Below are positions 1 to 6,837 of a stretch of 14,071 nucleotides of DNA, in pieces. Origin of the DNA: DAISJI01 sp964559835 (GTDB taxonomy: Bacteria; Acidobacteriota; Terriglobia; Terriglobales; Acidobacteriaceae); NCBI GenBank assembly GCA_964559835.1, contig CAZLJE010000065.1, positions 1-14,071 on the forward strand, given 5' to 3'. The first letter of the stretch is position 1, and each line of letters starts with the position of its first letter. The translations under genes were made by a program, and so were the position numbers. Below the pieces are notes generated by a model. It was given only the letters and a program-made list of their open reading frames with translations. It was not told the DNA's origin and did no database searches.

Positions 1-108
1 AAGTACCAAGTACCAAGTACCAAGTACCAAGTACCAAGTACCAAGTACCAAGTACCAAGTACCAAGTACCAAGTACCAAGTACCAAGTACCAAGTACCAA
101 GTACCAAG
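1..108. repeat. Perfect tandem array of the heptamer AAGTACC, 15 copies
   Basis: Fifteen uninterrupted identical copies of AAGTACC fill positions 1-105, followed by AAG at 106-108. The array touches the left window edge, so its true length is unknown. Each unit contains the palindrome GTAC, but the array as a whole does not fold on itself. There are no spacers, so it is not a CRISPR array. It lies beyond the terminator of the minus-strand receptor gene, with a second hairpin (109-136) directly beside it. The seven-base period matches five other intergenic arrays in this window whose units differ. Those have diverged units, while this one is perfect, which suggests recent slippage expansion. 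Confidence 0.97.
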
Positions 109-136
109 AGGGCGCTTCACGGCGCCCTTCCTTTTT
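109..136 (+). terminator. Hairpin with T-run, probable rho-independent terminator facing right
   Basis: AGGGCGC (109-115) pairs with GCGCCCT (122-128) around a six-base loop, followed by TCC and a run of five T (132-136) on the plus strand. This orientation would end a plus-strand transcript arriving from left of the window, after it had passed the AAGTACC array. Together with the terminator at 143-169 it would form a convergent pair. The upstream gene is not visible, so the assignment rests on structure alone. Confidence 0.5.
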
Positions 137-142
137 GTTGGC

Positions 143-169
143 AAAAAAAAGGGCCGGCATCGCCGGCCC
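143..169 (-). terminator. Rho-independent terminator of the TonB-dependent receptor gene
   Basis: An 8-bp perfect GC-rich stem (151-158 with 162-169, three-base loop) is followed on the minus strand by eight T (complement of 143-150). It starts 22 bases after the receptor stop codon. This is a textbook intrinsic terminator and marks the end of that transcript. Confidence 0.88.
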
Positions 170-191
170 TGGAAAGTGTTCGAGTTCGAGA

Positions 192-3100
192 CTAGAACGC
201 GAACTTGACTTCAAACCGCAGGTTGCGCGCACCCTGGTAAATGATGGGCTGACCGTAACGGGACGCCAGGGTATTCGGTTTGCCGTTCGTGTTCGGGCCA
301 GAATAGACGGGCGAGGTGATGCCCGTCTTAGGATCCGTTACCAGCACTGTCGACTTGTCGTTCATCAGCGCCAGGTAGTTGAAGTTATTCATCAGCGAGA
401 GGTAATCCCACGAGATGCAAGTACCCGCCTTGGCGCAACTTGAGCTATAGGCCGGGTTCGTGGGCGTTGTGTAGCCACCAGCGAGGGGGCTGTTGTACAG
501 CGCCATCACCGTGTGCTGGTTGAAAACGTTGAAGACATTCGCCGTGAAGCTGAGGCGAAGCGCTTCATTCGTCTTGCTGACCTTGAGCTCCTGAGTAAAG
601 CTCATGTCGGTCTGGTTGAGCCAAGGTGTGCGCTTGTTCTTGGTGATGCTGTCCTGGACGATGTCGCCATTGGCAGCCTGGTGGAAGTTGATCCAGTTGC
701 CCTGGCCGGCGACGAACATGCAACTCGACTGGCTATCGACCGTCGGCAGGCAGGTGCTCTGAGGCGTACCCTGATCGAACTGCTGCGTTGCTCCGATCAA
801 CGACTCCATCCCCCACCACTTCAAGCGATAGTAGCCAACGCCCTGGAACACGTGCGGACGGTCGGTCGGAAGCGGACCGCTGACGGCGTGTCCCTGGCCG
901 TCGAAGAGCATCTGCGGCAGGTCGAATGCACGGTTGTTGTTAGGTTCATGACGGCCACCGCCGCCATCGAGGAAGTAGGTATCGCTCAGACCCGGGTAGT
1001 TGCCCTGGAGCCTGCTGTACGTGTACGACAATTGACCAAACCACTTTTCGCTGGCGCGGCGGATCAAGCGGAACTCGATACCGTCGTAGTCGCGAGTGGC
1101 TTTGGGCAGGTTGGGGCAGGTCGGGCACAGGGCAGCGGTGTAGCCGGCGCTAGGGAGCGCGCGGTGCAGCAACTGGCTGTACGCCGAACCCGGGTTACCG
1201 ATGTAGTACTGGCCGTCGTCGAGAGACATGTCTTCGATGGTCCAGTCAAGGCGCTTGCGCGCGTAACGGGTTTCGAAGCCGAGGTTGTGCCGGATCTCCC
1301 AGTTGGCGCCCATAACGTATTCGTGGGTCGACATCGGGTTCATGTGCGGATCGACGACCGGGTCGGTCGGGTCGCCGTTCGCACTGGCGCGCCAGTTCTG
1401 GTTCTCGATGAAGTCGCCGGGCAGAGCGCCGGAGGCAGGACCGGAATCGGGGCAGAACTTGCCGCCAACGTTATTGGGAACGATCTGGGTGTAGTCAGGC
1501 GAGGTGAGCGCGTACACGCAATCGTGCCAACGGTCGCCACCGAAGGAGCCGCGCGGCAAGGAGTACTTCATGATGTCGTAGAACTTGCCGTACGAGGCGT
1601 AGATTTTAACCTTACCGTTGTGTAGCAGGTCGTAAGCGCCACCAATGCGCGGCGCAATCTTCTGGCCGAAGCCGAAGCTGATGCCGTTCGAGGTAAGCGG
1701 GTTATACGGCGGCAGGAATTCCTTGTCCAAGCGAACGCCCGCGTTGATAGTCAGCCCCTTGATCGTCCAGGCATCCTGGAAGTAGATCGAGTGGTTGAGG
1801 GCGGAGACCTTACCATTGGTGAGGACGCCGTCTCTCAGGACATAGTAGCCGTAGGGGCCGGCGCACTTTCCGTACTTGGCGATGACGGAAGCGCAAACCG
1901 TCGAGGTCGCGCCGCTGGCCGTAGTGTAGGAGTCGGTCGTCGTCGCGAATATCTGCACCTGGGAAGTGTTGAAGATGTTGGAGACGTTTTCCGCCTGGCT
2001 TGAGACGGCGTAACCGACCTTGAAGTTGTGGGTTCCAGCAAAGTGACCGACGAAGTATGCGAAGTCGGTAGTGAACTGGTGGCGTTTAAAGATGTCGAAC
2101 GCCTGTTGCGCGTTGCTGCTGATGTTGGTGAAACCAGCAGTGTGCTGATCAGCAGGGAAGCCGGCGAATCCTGCGTCTTTCGTGTTGTCGACCTGCCAGA
2201 GGTAGCGCGTGCCGACGGTCTTGCCGCGATCCTGCAAGTCCGTATAGAACGAGCCGAAACGCGCGGTGACGACAGCCTTGGAACCGATGGTCCAGTCGCC
2301 GCCGAAGTTCAAGACGGTCAATGGGTTGGTGAAACCGGTGTCGGGACGCAGGGTGTTCGGGTCCGTACCGGCGCTGGTGTTTACCTGGCCATAGACAGAG
2401 TCCGGACCAGGAAGGTTGATGCCCTTCGTGCGGTTATAACCGCCCTGCCACGAAGCGAACAGACGCACGGAGTTGAACAGGCGGTAATCGAGCCGGTTCA
2501 TGAAATTGTGCGTCACGCTGGACTGCGTGAACGAGTGCGGGCCAGGATTGGCGCCGGTGAAGTTCACCGCGCGCGTGACGGAGGACAGCGAGGGCACGTA
2601 GCTGCTGAACAGCCAGAGGCGGTCCTTGAAGAGCGGGCCACCGATTTCGTAGCCAGGCTCAATTATGTCCCACTTGTCCTGCTTTTGGATATAACGCTCG
2701 GCAGTGCCATCCTGGCGGGTGGACCATAAGGTAGCAGCATTACCGGAGTTGAGCGACGTGCCGGGCTTCAGGCGCAGGTTGCAAACGGTCACCGTTGCGC
2801 CGATGTTGCGGTTGATGCAGTTGTCGTTGGCGCTGATGGGATCGCCGCGGTAGTAGGTGAACACGCTGCCGTGCCAGGCATTCGAACCGCGCTTCTGGAT
2901 GACGTTGACCACGCCACCGGTCGCGCCGCCGAACTCGGCTTCGAAGCTGGAGCTCTTCACCTGGACTTCCTGCACGAACTCCATCGGAACGTTAGCGCCG
3001 ACACCGCCACCGTAGATCGAGGTGGTGTTCAGGCCTTCCATCATGTAAACGTTTTCGGCGTCAGACGCGCCATCGATCTGGAAGCCGTTGAGCTTGCCCT

Positions 3101-3644
3101 GATCGTTGCTGCGGCTCTGGAGAGCCTCCTGGCGCGCCCCGGGAGCGAACGGAATAACGGACTGGAACGAGCGACCCTTCGGGACCGCGTTGATCTCCGC
3201 GGCGGTGACGTTGGTCTGAACCTTCGACTGGGTGACGTCAACGATCGGAGCTTCGCCGCTGACCTCAACCGTCTCAGTAGTGGTACCGACTTGCAGGGTG
3301 ATGTCGATGCTCGGCAGGTGTCCGACTTCGAGGGCGATGCCGTCGCGCTTGTAGGTGCGGAAGTTCGGGGCCGTGACGACCATCGAGTATGTGCCCGGAG
3401 GCAGGTTGGCGAATCTGTAGTACCCGCCGGCATCTGTGGTCCCTGTTTTCTTGCCGATCAGCGCAGGGCCGGAAACTTCCACGGTCGCTCCACTGACCAC
3501 CGCGCCGGACGGATCTTTGATGTTTCCTTGAATGCCCGCCGTCGTTTCCTGCGCGAACGCGATCGCCGGAATCAACAATGCAAAGGCAAGCAAGACCACG
3601 ACCAGCGGTCGACAGCTTGTTCCTTTTATCGAAAACGAACTCAT
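192..3644 (-). CDS. TonB-dependent receptor, Oar-like, with N-terminal carboxypeptidase-regulatory-like domain
   Basis: Outer-membrane receptor of 1150 residues; substrate unknown. Residues 1-31 form a signal peptide (hydrophobic core VVVLLAFALLIPAIAFA, likely cleavage AFA/QE). Residues 36-120 look like a carboxypeptidase-regulatory-like beta-sandwich (GNIKDPSGAVVSGATVEV, then GGYYRFANLPPGTYSMVV). A plug follows at about 125-250 (NGFQIDGASDAENVYMMEGL, GGATGGVVNVIQKRGSNAWHG), then a long beta-barrel with aromatic strand ends, closing with RFEVKFAF; the final Phe is the usual BAM signal. This architecture is typical of receptors multiplied in Acidobacteriota. I start at 3644 because AAGGAGG lies three bases upstream and the signal peptide begins there; an in-frame ATG at 3689 would add 15 charged residues. 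Twelve mature cysteines fall in six close pairs. The gene stands alone with its own terminator. Confidence is high for class, none for ligand. Confidence 0.95.
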   Translation of the reverse strand: MSSFSIKGTSCRPLVVVLLAFALLIPAIAFAQETTAGIQGNIKDPSGAVVSGATVEVSGPALIGKKTGTTDAGGYYRFANLPPGTYSMVVTAPNFRTYKRDGIALEVGHLPSIDITLQVGTTTETVEVSGEAPIVDVTQSKVQTNVTAAEINAVPKGRSFQSVIPFAPGARQEALQSRSNDQGKLNGFQIDGASDAENVYMMEGLNTTSIYGGGVGANVPMEFVQEVQVKSSSFEAEFGGATGGVVNVIQKRGSNAWHGSVFTYYRGDPISANDNCINRNIGATVTVCNLRLKPGTSLNSGNAATLWSTRQDGTAERYIQKQDKWDIIEPGYEIGGPLFKDRLWLFSSYVPSLSSVTRAVNFTGANPGPHSFTQSSVTHNFMNRLDYRLFNSVRLFASWQGGYNRTKGINLPGPDSVYGQVNTSAGTDPNTLRPDTGFTNPLTVLNFGGDWTIGSKAVVTARFGSFYTDLQDRGKTVGTRYLWQVDNTKDAGFAGFPADQHTAGFTNISSNAQQAFDIFKRHQFTTDFAYFVGHFAGTHNFKVGYAVSSQAENVSNIFNTSQVQIFATTTDSYTTASGATSTVCASVIAKYGKCAGPYGYYVLRDGVLTNGKVSALNHSIYFQDAWTIKGLTINAGVRLDKEFLPPYNPLTSNGISFGFGQKIAPRIGGAYDLLHNGKVKIYASYGKFYDIMKYSLPRGSFGGDRWHDCVYALTSPDYTQIVPNNVGGKFCPDSGPASGALPGDFIENQNWRASANGDPTDPVVDPHMNPMSTHEYVMGANWEIRHNLGFETRYARKRLDWTIEDMSLDDGQYYIGNPGSAYSQLLHRALPSAGYTAALCPTCPNLPKATRDYDGIEFRLIRRASEKWFGQLSYTYSRLQGNYPGLSDTYFLDGGGGRHEPNNNRAFDLPQMLFDGQGHAVSGPLPTDRPHVFQGVGYYRLKWWGMESLIGATQQFDQGTPQSTCLPTVDSQSSCMFVAGQGNWINFHQAANGDIVQDSITKNKRTPWLNQTDMSFTQELKVSKTNEALRLSFTANVFNVFNQHTVMALYNSPLAGGYTTPTNPAYSSSCAKAGTCISWDYLSLMNNFNYLALMNDKSTVLVTDPKTGITSPVYSGPNTNGKPNTLASRYGQPIIYQGARNLRFEVKFAF

Positions 3645-3647
3645 ACG

Positions 3648-3654
3648 CCTCCTT
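3648..3654 (-). promoter_or_regulatory. Shine-Dalgarno AAGGAGG that fixes the receptor start
   Basis: The minus strand reads AAGGAGG, then CGT, then the ATG at 3644-3642. It is a full-length anti-16S match with a short spacer, and it decides for the start at 3644 over the in-frame ATG at 3689, which would lie upstream of this site. Confidence 0.8.
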
Positions 3655-4219
3655 GAAAAGTTACATCGTCGAGTGGGGACTTCAGGCACACGTACACGCC
3701 TGCGCTCTTACCCTCGTTTGAGCATCTCTGACTGTTGTCATTGATTGAGCCGCCCGGGAACGCCCCCCAAAGCACATCAAGTCGCGATTCCAGAGCCCGC
3801 CGAAACCCCTATTTCCGGCTTGCTGATCGGCGGTAGAGCTGAGTGACTGAACAGGTAAGTAGCACGTTGTGGGCCAGAGGTGAAGATTTGTAAATGTAGG
3901 CAATAACAGGGAGTTACGAGGCTTTCAGTAGCTCGCGGGGGGCCGGCCTACAACTTTCCGGATTTGGGAACGGCGCTAGATTCAAAATACCGGAGGAGAG
4001 ACTCTGGTTGGCCCGCTCTGCCGCAACTACATCGCCATACGACAGTATGATTATCCGCTTAGTTAATAGGAGAAAATGCGGCGGGATTGAGCTCCTTCGC
4101 GAAAGAAGCCGGTAATTGCGCTTCCGCAATTCCATCAGTAGCACAGGCGTCCGGGTTCACAAGTCCAAGCGCAGACCCCACTGGCTTGCACCGCGACAGG
4201 TCCTGTGTACTCGTCACAC
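3655..4219. other. Non-coding region of about 570 bp between hpf and the receptor gene
   Basis: I see no convincing gene here. Small open frames on the minus strand (for example 4144-3914) have no family resemblance and no ribosome site. The region must hold the receptor promoter, since the hpf terminator lies upstream, but I cannot place a convincing -35/-10 pair. An AT-richer patch at 4047-4075 includes AGGAGAAA before an ATG at 4076, but that frame stops after four codons. A small hairpin (AATTGCG 4114-4120 with CGCAATT 4125-4131, loop CTTC) follows it. No heptamer array is visible in this stretch. Confidence 0.6.
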
Positions 4220-4253
4220 AAAGAATGGCCCCGGCTGAGGGCCGCCGGGGCCA
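4220..4253 (-). terminator. Terminator after hpf, end of the lptCA-lptB-rpoN-hpf cluster
   Basis: A perfect 10-bp stem (4226-4235 with 4244-4253, eight-base loop) is followed on the minus strand by TTCTTTGTGTG, a modest T-rich tail. It starts 42 bases after the hpf stop codon, with a heptamer array in between. Stem strength is excellent and the T-tract is imperfect. Confidence 0.7.
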
Positions 4254-4262
4254 CGTGATTCG

Positions 4263-4290
4263 CTAACTCCTAACGCCTGACTGCCAACTC
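4263..4290. repeat. Degenerate heptamer array, four CTAACTC-like units, next to the hpf stop
   Basis: Four consecutive seven-base units start at 4263, 4270, 4277 and 4284. The first is CTAACTC and the second CTAACGC; the third and fourth differ from the first at two positions and one position. The array lies between the hpf stop codon (4296-4298) and its terminator hairpin. No reverse-complement arm is seen nearby, so this is the only interior array here with a single arm. On its own it would be weak; its period matches the other arrays. Confidence 0.6.
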
Positions 4291-4295
4291 CCATT

Positions 4296-4898
4296 TTATG
4301 GCGCTTCGATCAACTCCATCTTGCCGTCTTTTTTCCGGTGCAGGACTTTCACCTTGCCCGACGCATCACGGAAGACGAAGACGTCGCGGTCGCGGAACTC
4401 AGCTTCCTTTACCGCTTCTTCCAGCGTCATCGGGCGCAACGCGACGGAATCCGTCGTACGCGCCACGTGCGCTTCCGTAGTGCGCGAGATGTGCGGGTAA
4501 TTATGAACAACGACAGGAACGGCAGTGCTGACGCTGGCCCCGACGGCCATGCGCATCTCCTCCTGCGGCGCCTCAGCAGCAACCCACTTCTTATCCTTGC
4601 GCGACGAACGCTTGATCGCTCTCCAGCGGGTGCGGTGTTTGATGGCCTGGCGCTCGATGCGGTCCAGGGCTTCGCCGACGGCTGCGGGCATGTCGCCTGC
4701 CTCGGCTGCGCCAACCAGCGGACGATTGCGCACGGTGACGGTGATGTCGGCCTTGTAGCGGTGCTTCTCGCAAACGAGGATCACCTTCGACTCGAAGCTG
4801 TCGCCCAGTATTTTCGTGAGTTTGCCCAGGCCGTGTTCGACCTGTTTGCGGACCAGGGGAGTGATTTCGTACTGCCTGCCGGTGTATTCCACGTTCAT
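4296..4898 (-). CDS. hpf: Long-form ribosome hibernation promoting factor (HPF/RaiA family)
   Basis: A 200-residue ribosome-binding protein that inactivates and protects ribosomes in stationary phase or starvation; long-form HPF pairs 70S ribosomes into 100S dimers. Residues 1-105 are the sigma-54-modulation/S30EA fold (starts MNVEYTGRQYEIT; basic stretch around 86-104, RQAIKHRTRWRAIKRSSRKD). A linker of about 45 residues leads to the C-terminal dimerisation domain at 152-200 (ALRPMTLEEAVKEAEF, DVFVFRDASGKVKVLHRKKDG, ending LIEAP). I chose the start at 4898 because AGGGGG lies six bases upstream and the family begins M-N/K-hydrophobic; an in-frame ATG at 4934 falls inside the rpoN-hpf hairpin element and would add 12 unrelated residues. 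It is the last gene of the lptCA-lptB-rpoN cluster, 100 bp after rpoN, where a large hairpin may set its expression apart. Confidence 0.95.
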   Translation of the reverse strand: MNVEYTGRQYEITPLVRKQVEHGLGKLTKILGDSFESKVILVCEKHRYKADITVTVRNRPLVGAAEAGDMPAAVGEALDRIERQAIKHRTRWRAIKRSSRKDKKWVAAEAPQEEMRMAVGASVSTAVPVVVHNYPHISRTTEAHVARTTDSVALRPMTLEEAVKEAEFRDRDVFVFRDASGKVKVLHRKKDGKMELIEAP

Positions 4899-4904
4899 TG
4901 AACG

Positions 4905-4910
4905 CCCCCT
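4905..4910 (-). promoter_or_regulatory. Ribosome binding site AGGGGG fixing the hpf start
   Basis: The minus strand reads AGGGGG, six bases, then ATG at 4898-4896. Its spacing supports this ATG rather than the in-frame ATG at 4934. The site lies just outside the rpoN-hpf hairpin, so folding of that hairpin would leave it accessible. Confidence 0.6.
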
Positions 4911-4921
4911 CGTTAGTACTG

Positions 4922-4990
4922 GCTGATGGCGCATGGCTCAGGGCGCATGGCGTTTTGGACTCATGAGCCATGTGCCATGAGCCATGCGCC
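4922..4990. repeat. Two-armed inverted heptamer array (GCGCATG / CATGAGC) between rpoN and hpf
   Basis: The left arm has four heptamers starting at 4922, 4929, 4936 and 4943 (consensus GCGCATG with GCTCA variants). The right arm has four starting at 4962, 4969, 4976 and 4983 (consensus CATGAGC), the reverse complement type. Positions 4928-4951 and 4967-4990 match as inverted repeats at 22 of 24 sites, with an unbroken 13-bp block (4928-4940 with 4978-4990), and the loop is 4952-4966. The element fills most of the 100-bp gap, nine bases after the rpoN stop. On the minus-strand transcript it would fold into a long hairpin, but there is no T-run, so it is not a standard terminator. Confidence 0.93.
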
Positions 4991-4998
4991 TGGTACAG

Positions 4999-6795
4999 TT
5001 AATTTTTCACTCTGCGGTGGTGTGTGCTCGGGATTCCCATGTCTTCCCGATATTTGGCGACCGTGCGGCGAGTGACCTGGATACCCTGCGATTGGAGGAT
5101 GCGGGTGATCTGCTCGTCGGTCAACGGCCTGGATGCGTCTTCTTCCTCGATCAGTTTCTTGACGCGGCGTTTCAGGATGAGCAGCGACGTATTGCCGCCC
5201 TCGGGTCCATTCACGCTTTCACTGAAGAAATAACGAAGCTCGAACACGCCTTGCGGGGTGTGCGCGTATTTATTGGCGACGGCGCGGCTGACCGTCGAAG
5301 GATGTACACCGATCTCTTCCGCCACTTCCTTGATCATCATCGGCTTCAACTGGTCGATGCCGTGGTCCAGAAAATCTTTCTGCCGCCCGACGATGGCGTA
5401 GCAGACTTTCATGATCGTCTGCTTGCGCTGCTCGATGTTCTTGATGAGCTGGATCGCGGATTTATACCGCTCTTTCACGTAATTGCGAACATCTTTTTCG
5501 GCGGCGTCGCGGTTCAGCAGTTTCTTGTAGCTGGTGTTCAGGCGAAGTTGCGGAACGTCATCGTCGTTCAGGACGCAAAGGTATTCATCGCCATGCTTAA
5601 TGAACGCCACGTCGGGCTCGATCAGCCGCGGCTCGACAGTGTTGTAGCGCAAGCCGGGCCGCGGATCCAACGACCGGATCAGGTCGACCGCCTTCTGCAC
5701 CGCCTCGATCGGCCGGTTCATGGCCTTGCCGATCTCTTTGAGCTGCTTGTTCTGGAGCGCGCGCAGGTGCTCCGTGACGATGCAAATGGCGTCGGCGATG
5801 GTCTGGTCGGTTTCGTCGTCTTCCGATTGCTGCTGGTGGAACTTGAGCTGTGCCTGCAAGCATTCGCCGAGATTGCGCGCGGCAACGCCGATCGGATCCA
5901 TCTGCTGCACGATGGCGATACCTTCGCGAAGGTCGGCGAGCGTGAACCCCAGGGGGGAAACTTCAGGCATGGGGCCGGAGATCGGCTGGACTGTGGCTGC
6001 GGGCTCGACCGCGGCGGTCGTCTCTTCGACACCGACGACGGCGGCGACATCGTCAATCCCGGGTTCGACCGCGGCGGCGGCCGAGAACATATCGATGGGC
6101 GTGACGTTCGATGATGGCTCGGCGCTGAAGGCTGCGATACCGAGATCTCCGAAATCATTCGCGCTCGTGCCGGCCGTATCTTCCGTTGCGACGACATCGT
6201 CTGCCAGCGGCTTGGCCACGGGCTGCGGCACCGGCGCCGTTTGGGGCGCAGTGCGCGAAGGTTCCTGCGAGCCCGCCGCCATCAACTCTTCATCGCTCGC
6301 GGTCAGGTATCCGTCTTCGCTGAGATTGCCGATGACCAGTTCGGCGGCGCGCCGGACTTCCTCGCGCATGGTCATCGAACCGAGCTGCCACATGAGGTGG
6401 TCGGTTAGCGTACTGGGCTTGGAGAGGAAATTCTCGAACGAGGGACGCTCGATCGATTCGCCTTCTGATGTCCGGTAGCCGGGATCCAAATATTCCTGGA
6501 AGAAGGACCCGAAGTCGATCTCGTCGAAGGAGTCTTTTTTCTCGGCGGGAACCGCGTCGGTGTCGGTTGCCTGCGCCGCGCGCTCGCGGTCTTCCTCGCG
6601 ATGGGCTATGTCATCCAGCAGGGGGACGGTGCCGTCCAGCTCCTCCAGGACAGGATTCTCGACCATCTCGGCATTGATCATGTCCTTGAGCTCGATCTTG
6701 TTGAGCGCAAGAACGCTGACCATCTGCACAAGGCCCGGCGTCAGAATCTGCTTCTGGCTGACCTTGAGGTTGAGCTTCGGTGAAAGCAGTACCAT
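4999..6795 (-). CDS. rpoN: RNA polymerase sigma-54 factor (RpoN)
   Basis: A 598-residue sigma factor that directs RNA polymerase to -24/-12 promoters and needs an AAA+ activator. Region I is at 1-50 (Gln-rich-type start, SQKQILTPGLVQMVSVLALNKIEL, ending ENPVLEE). An acidic region II spans 55-125. The core-binding domain runs from 128 (LTDHLMWQLG, NLSEDGYLTA at 157-166) and resumes at 283 (FTLADLREGI, MDPIGVAARNLGECLQAQL). The helix-turn-helix is at 487-509 (VAEEIGVHPSTVSRAVANKY) and the RpoN box at 575-584 (TRRTVAKYRE; most members have Ala first). About 110 residues at 172-282, rich in Ala, Pro, Asp and Glu, interrupt the core-binding domain and explain the length over the usual 430-500. It starts at ATG 6795 with GGGG upstream, 42 bp after lptB. 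Confidence 0.97.
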   Translation of the reverse strand: MVLLSPKLNLKVSQKQILTPGLVQMVSVLALNKIELKDMINAEMVENPVLEELDGTVPLLDDIAHREEDRERAAQATDTDAVPAEKKDSFDEIDFGSFFQEYLDPGYRTSEGESIERPSFENFLSKPSTLTDHLMWQLGSMTMREEVRRAAELVIGNLSEDGYLTASDEELMAAGSQEPSRTAPQTAPVPQPVAKPLADDVVATEDTAGTSANDFGDLGIAAFSAEPSSNVTPIDMFSAAAAVEPGIDDVAAVVGVEETTAAVEPAATVQPISGPMPEVSPLGFTLADLREGIAIVQQMDPIGVAARNLGECLQAQLKFHQQQSEDDETDQTIADAICIVTEHLRALQNKQLKEIGKAMNRPIEAVQKAVDLIRSLDPRPGLRYNTVEPRLIEPDVAFIKHGDEYLCVLNDDDVPQLRLNTSYKKLLNRDAAEKDVRNYVKERYKSAIQLIKNIEQRKQTIMKVCYAIVGRQKDFLDHGIDQLKPMMIKEVAEEIGVHPSTVSRAVANKYAHTPQGVFELRYFFSESVNGPEGGNTSLLILKRRVKKLIEEEDASRPLTDEQITRILQSQGIQVTRRTVAKYREDMGIPSTHHRRVKN

Positions 6796-6837
6796 GGGTC
6801 CCCGTTGCCTGCAAAACTGCGTTCGCCTATGCGAACT

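Noticed and set aside
1..108. CRISPR array
   Set aside because: The repeat units are seven bases and directly joined with no spacers, and no cas gene is nearby.
513..1625. Long plus-strand open frame (370 codons) opposite the receptor gene
   Set aside because: It is antisense to a well-supported receptor barrel. Its translation is rich in Val, Arg, Ala and Gly without domain motifs, as expected from a mirrored frame in GC-rich coding DNA, and it has no ribosome site.
3645..3689. Upstream ATG at 3689 as the receptor start
   Set aside because: It would place 15 mostly charged residues before the signal peptide and ignores the AAGGAGG site ahead of the ATG at 3644.
4076..4090. Four-codon frame with a good SD-like AGGAG
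   Set aside because: It is too short to be called a gene; kept only as a note on the upstream region.
3914..4144. Minus-strand frame of 76 codons between hpf and the receptor gene
   Set aside because: No ribosome site, no family resemblance and mixed composition. It lies beyond the hpf terminator and I could not support it as a gene.
4928..4990. Rho-independent terminator between rpoN and hpf
   Set aside because: The hairpin is long, but no T-run follows on either strand, so I describe it as a repeat element of unknown role.
4984..6114. Long plus-strand open frame (376 codons) opposite rpoN
   Set aside because: It begins inside the heptamer hairpin and mirrors the rpoN frame. Its translation (Asp/His/Leu/Phe repeats) has no family resemblance.
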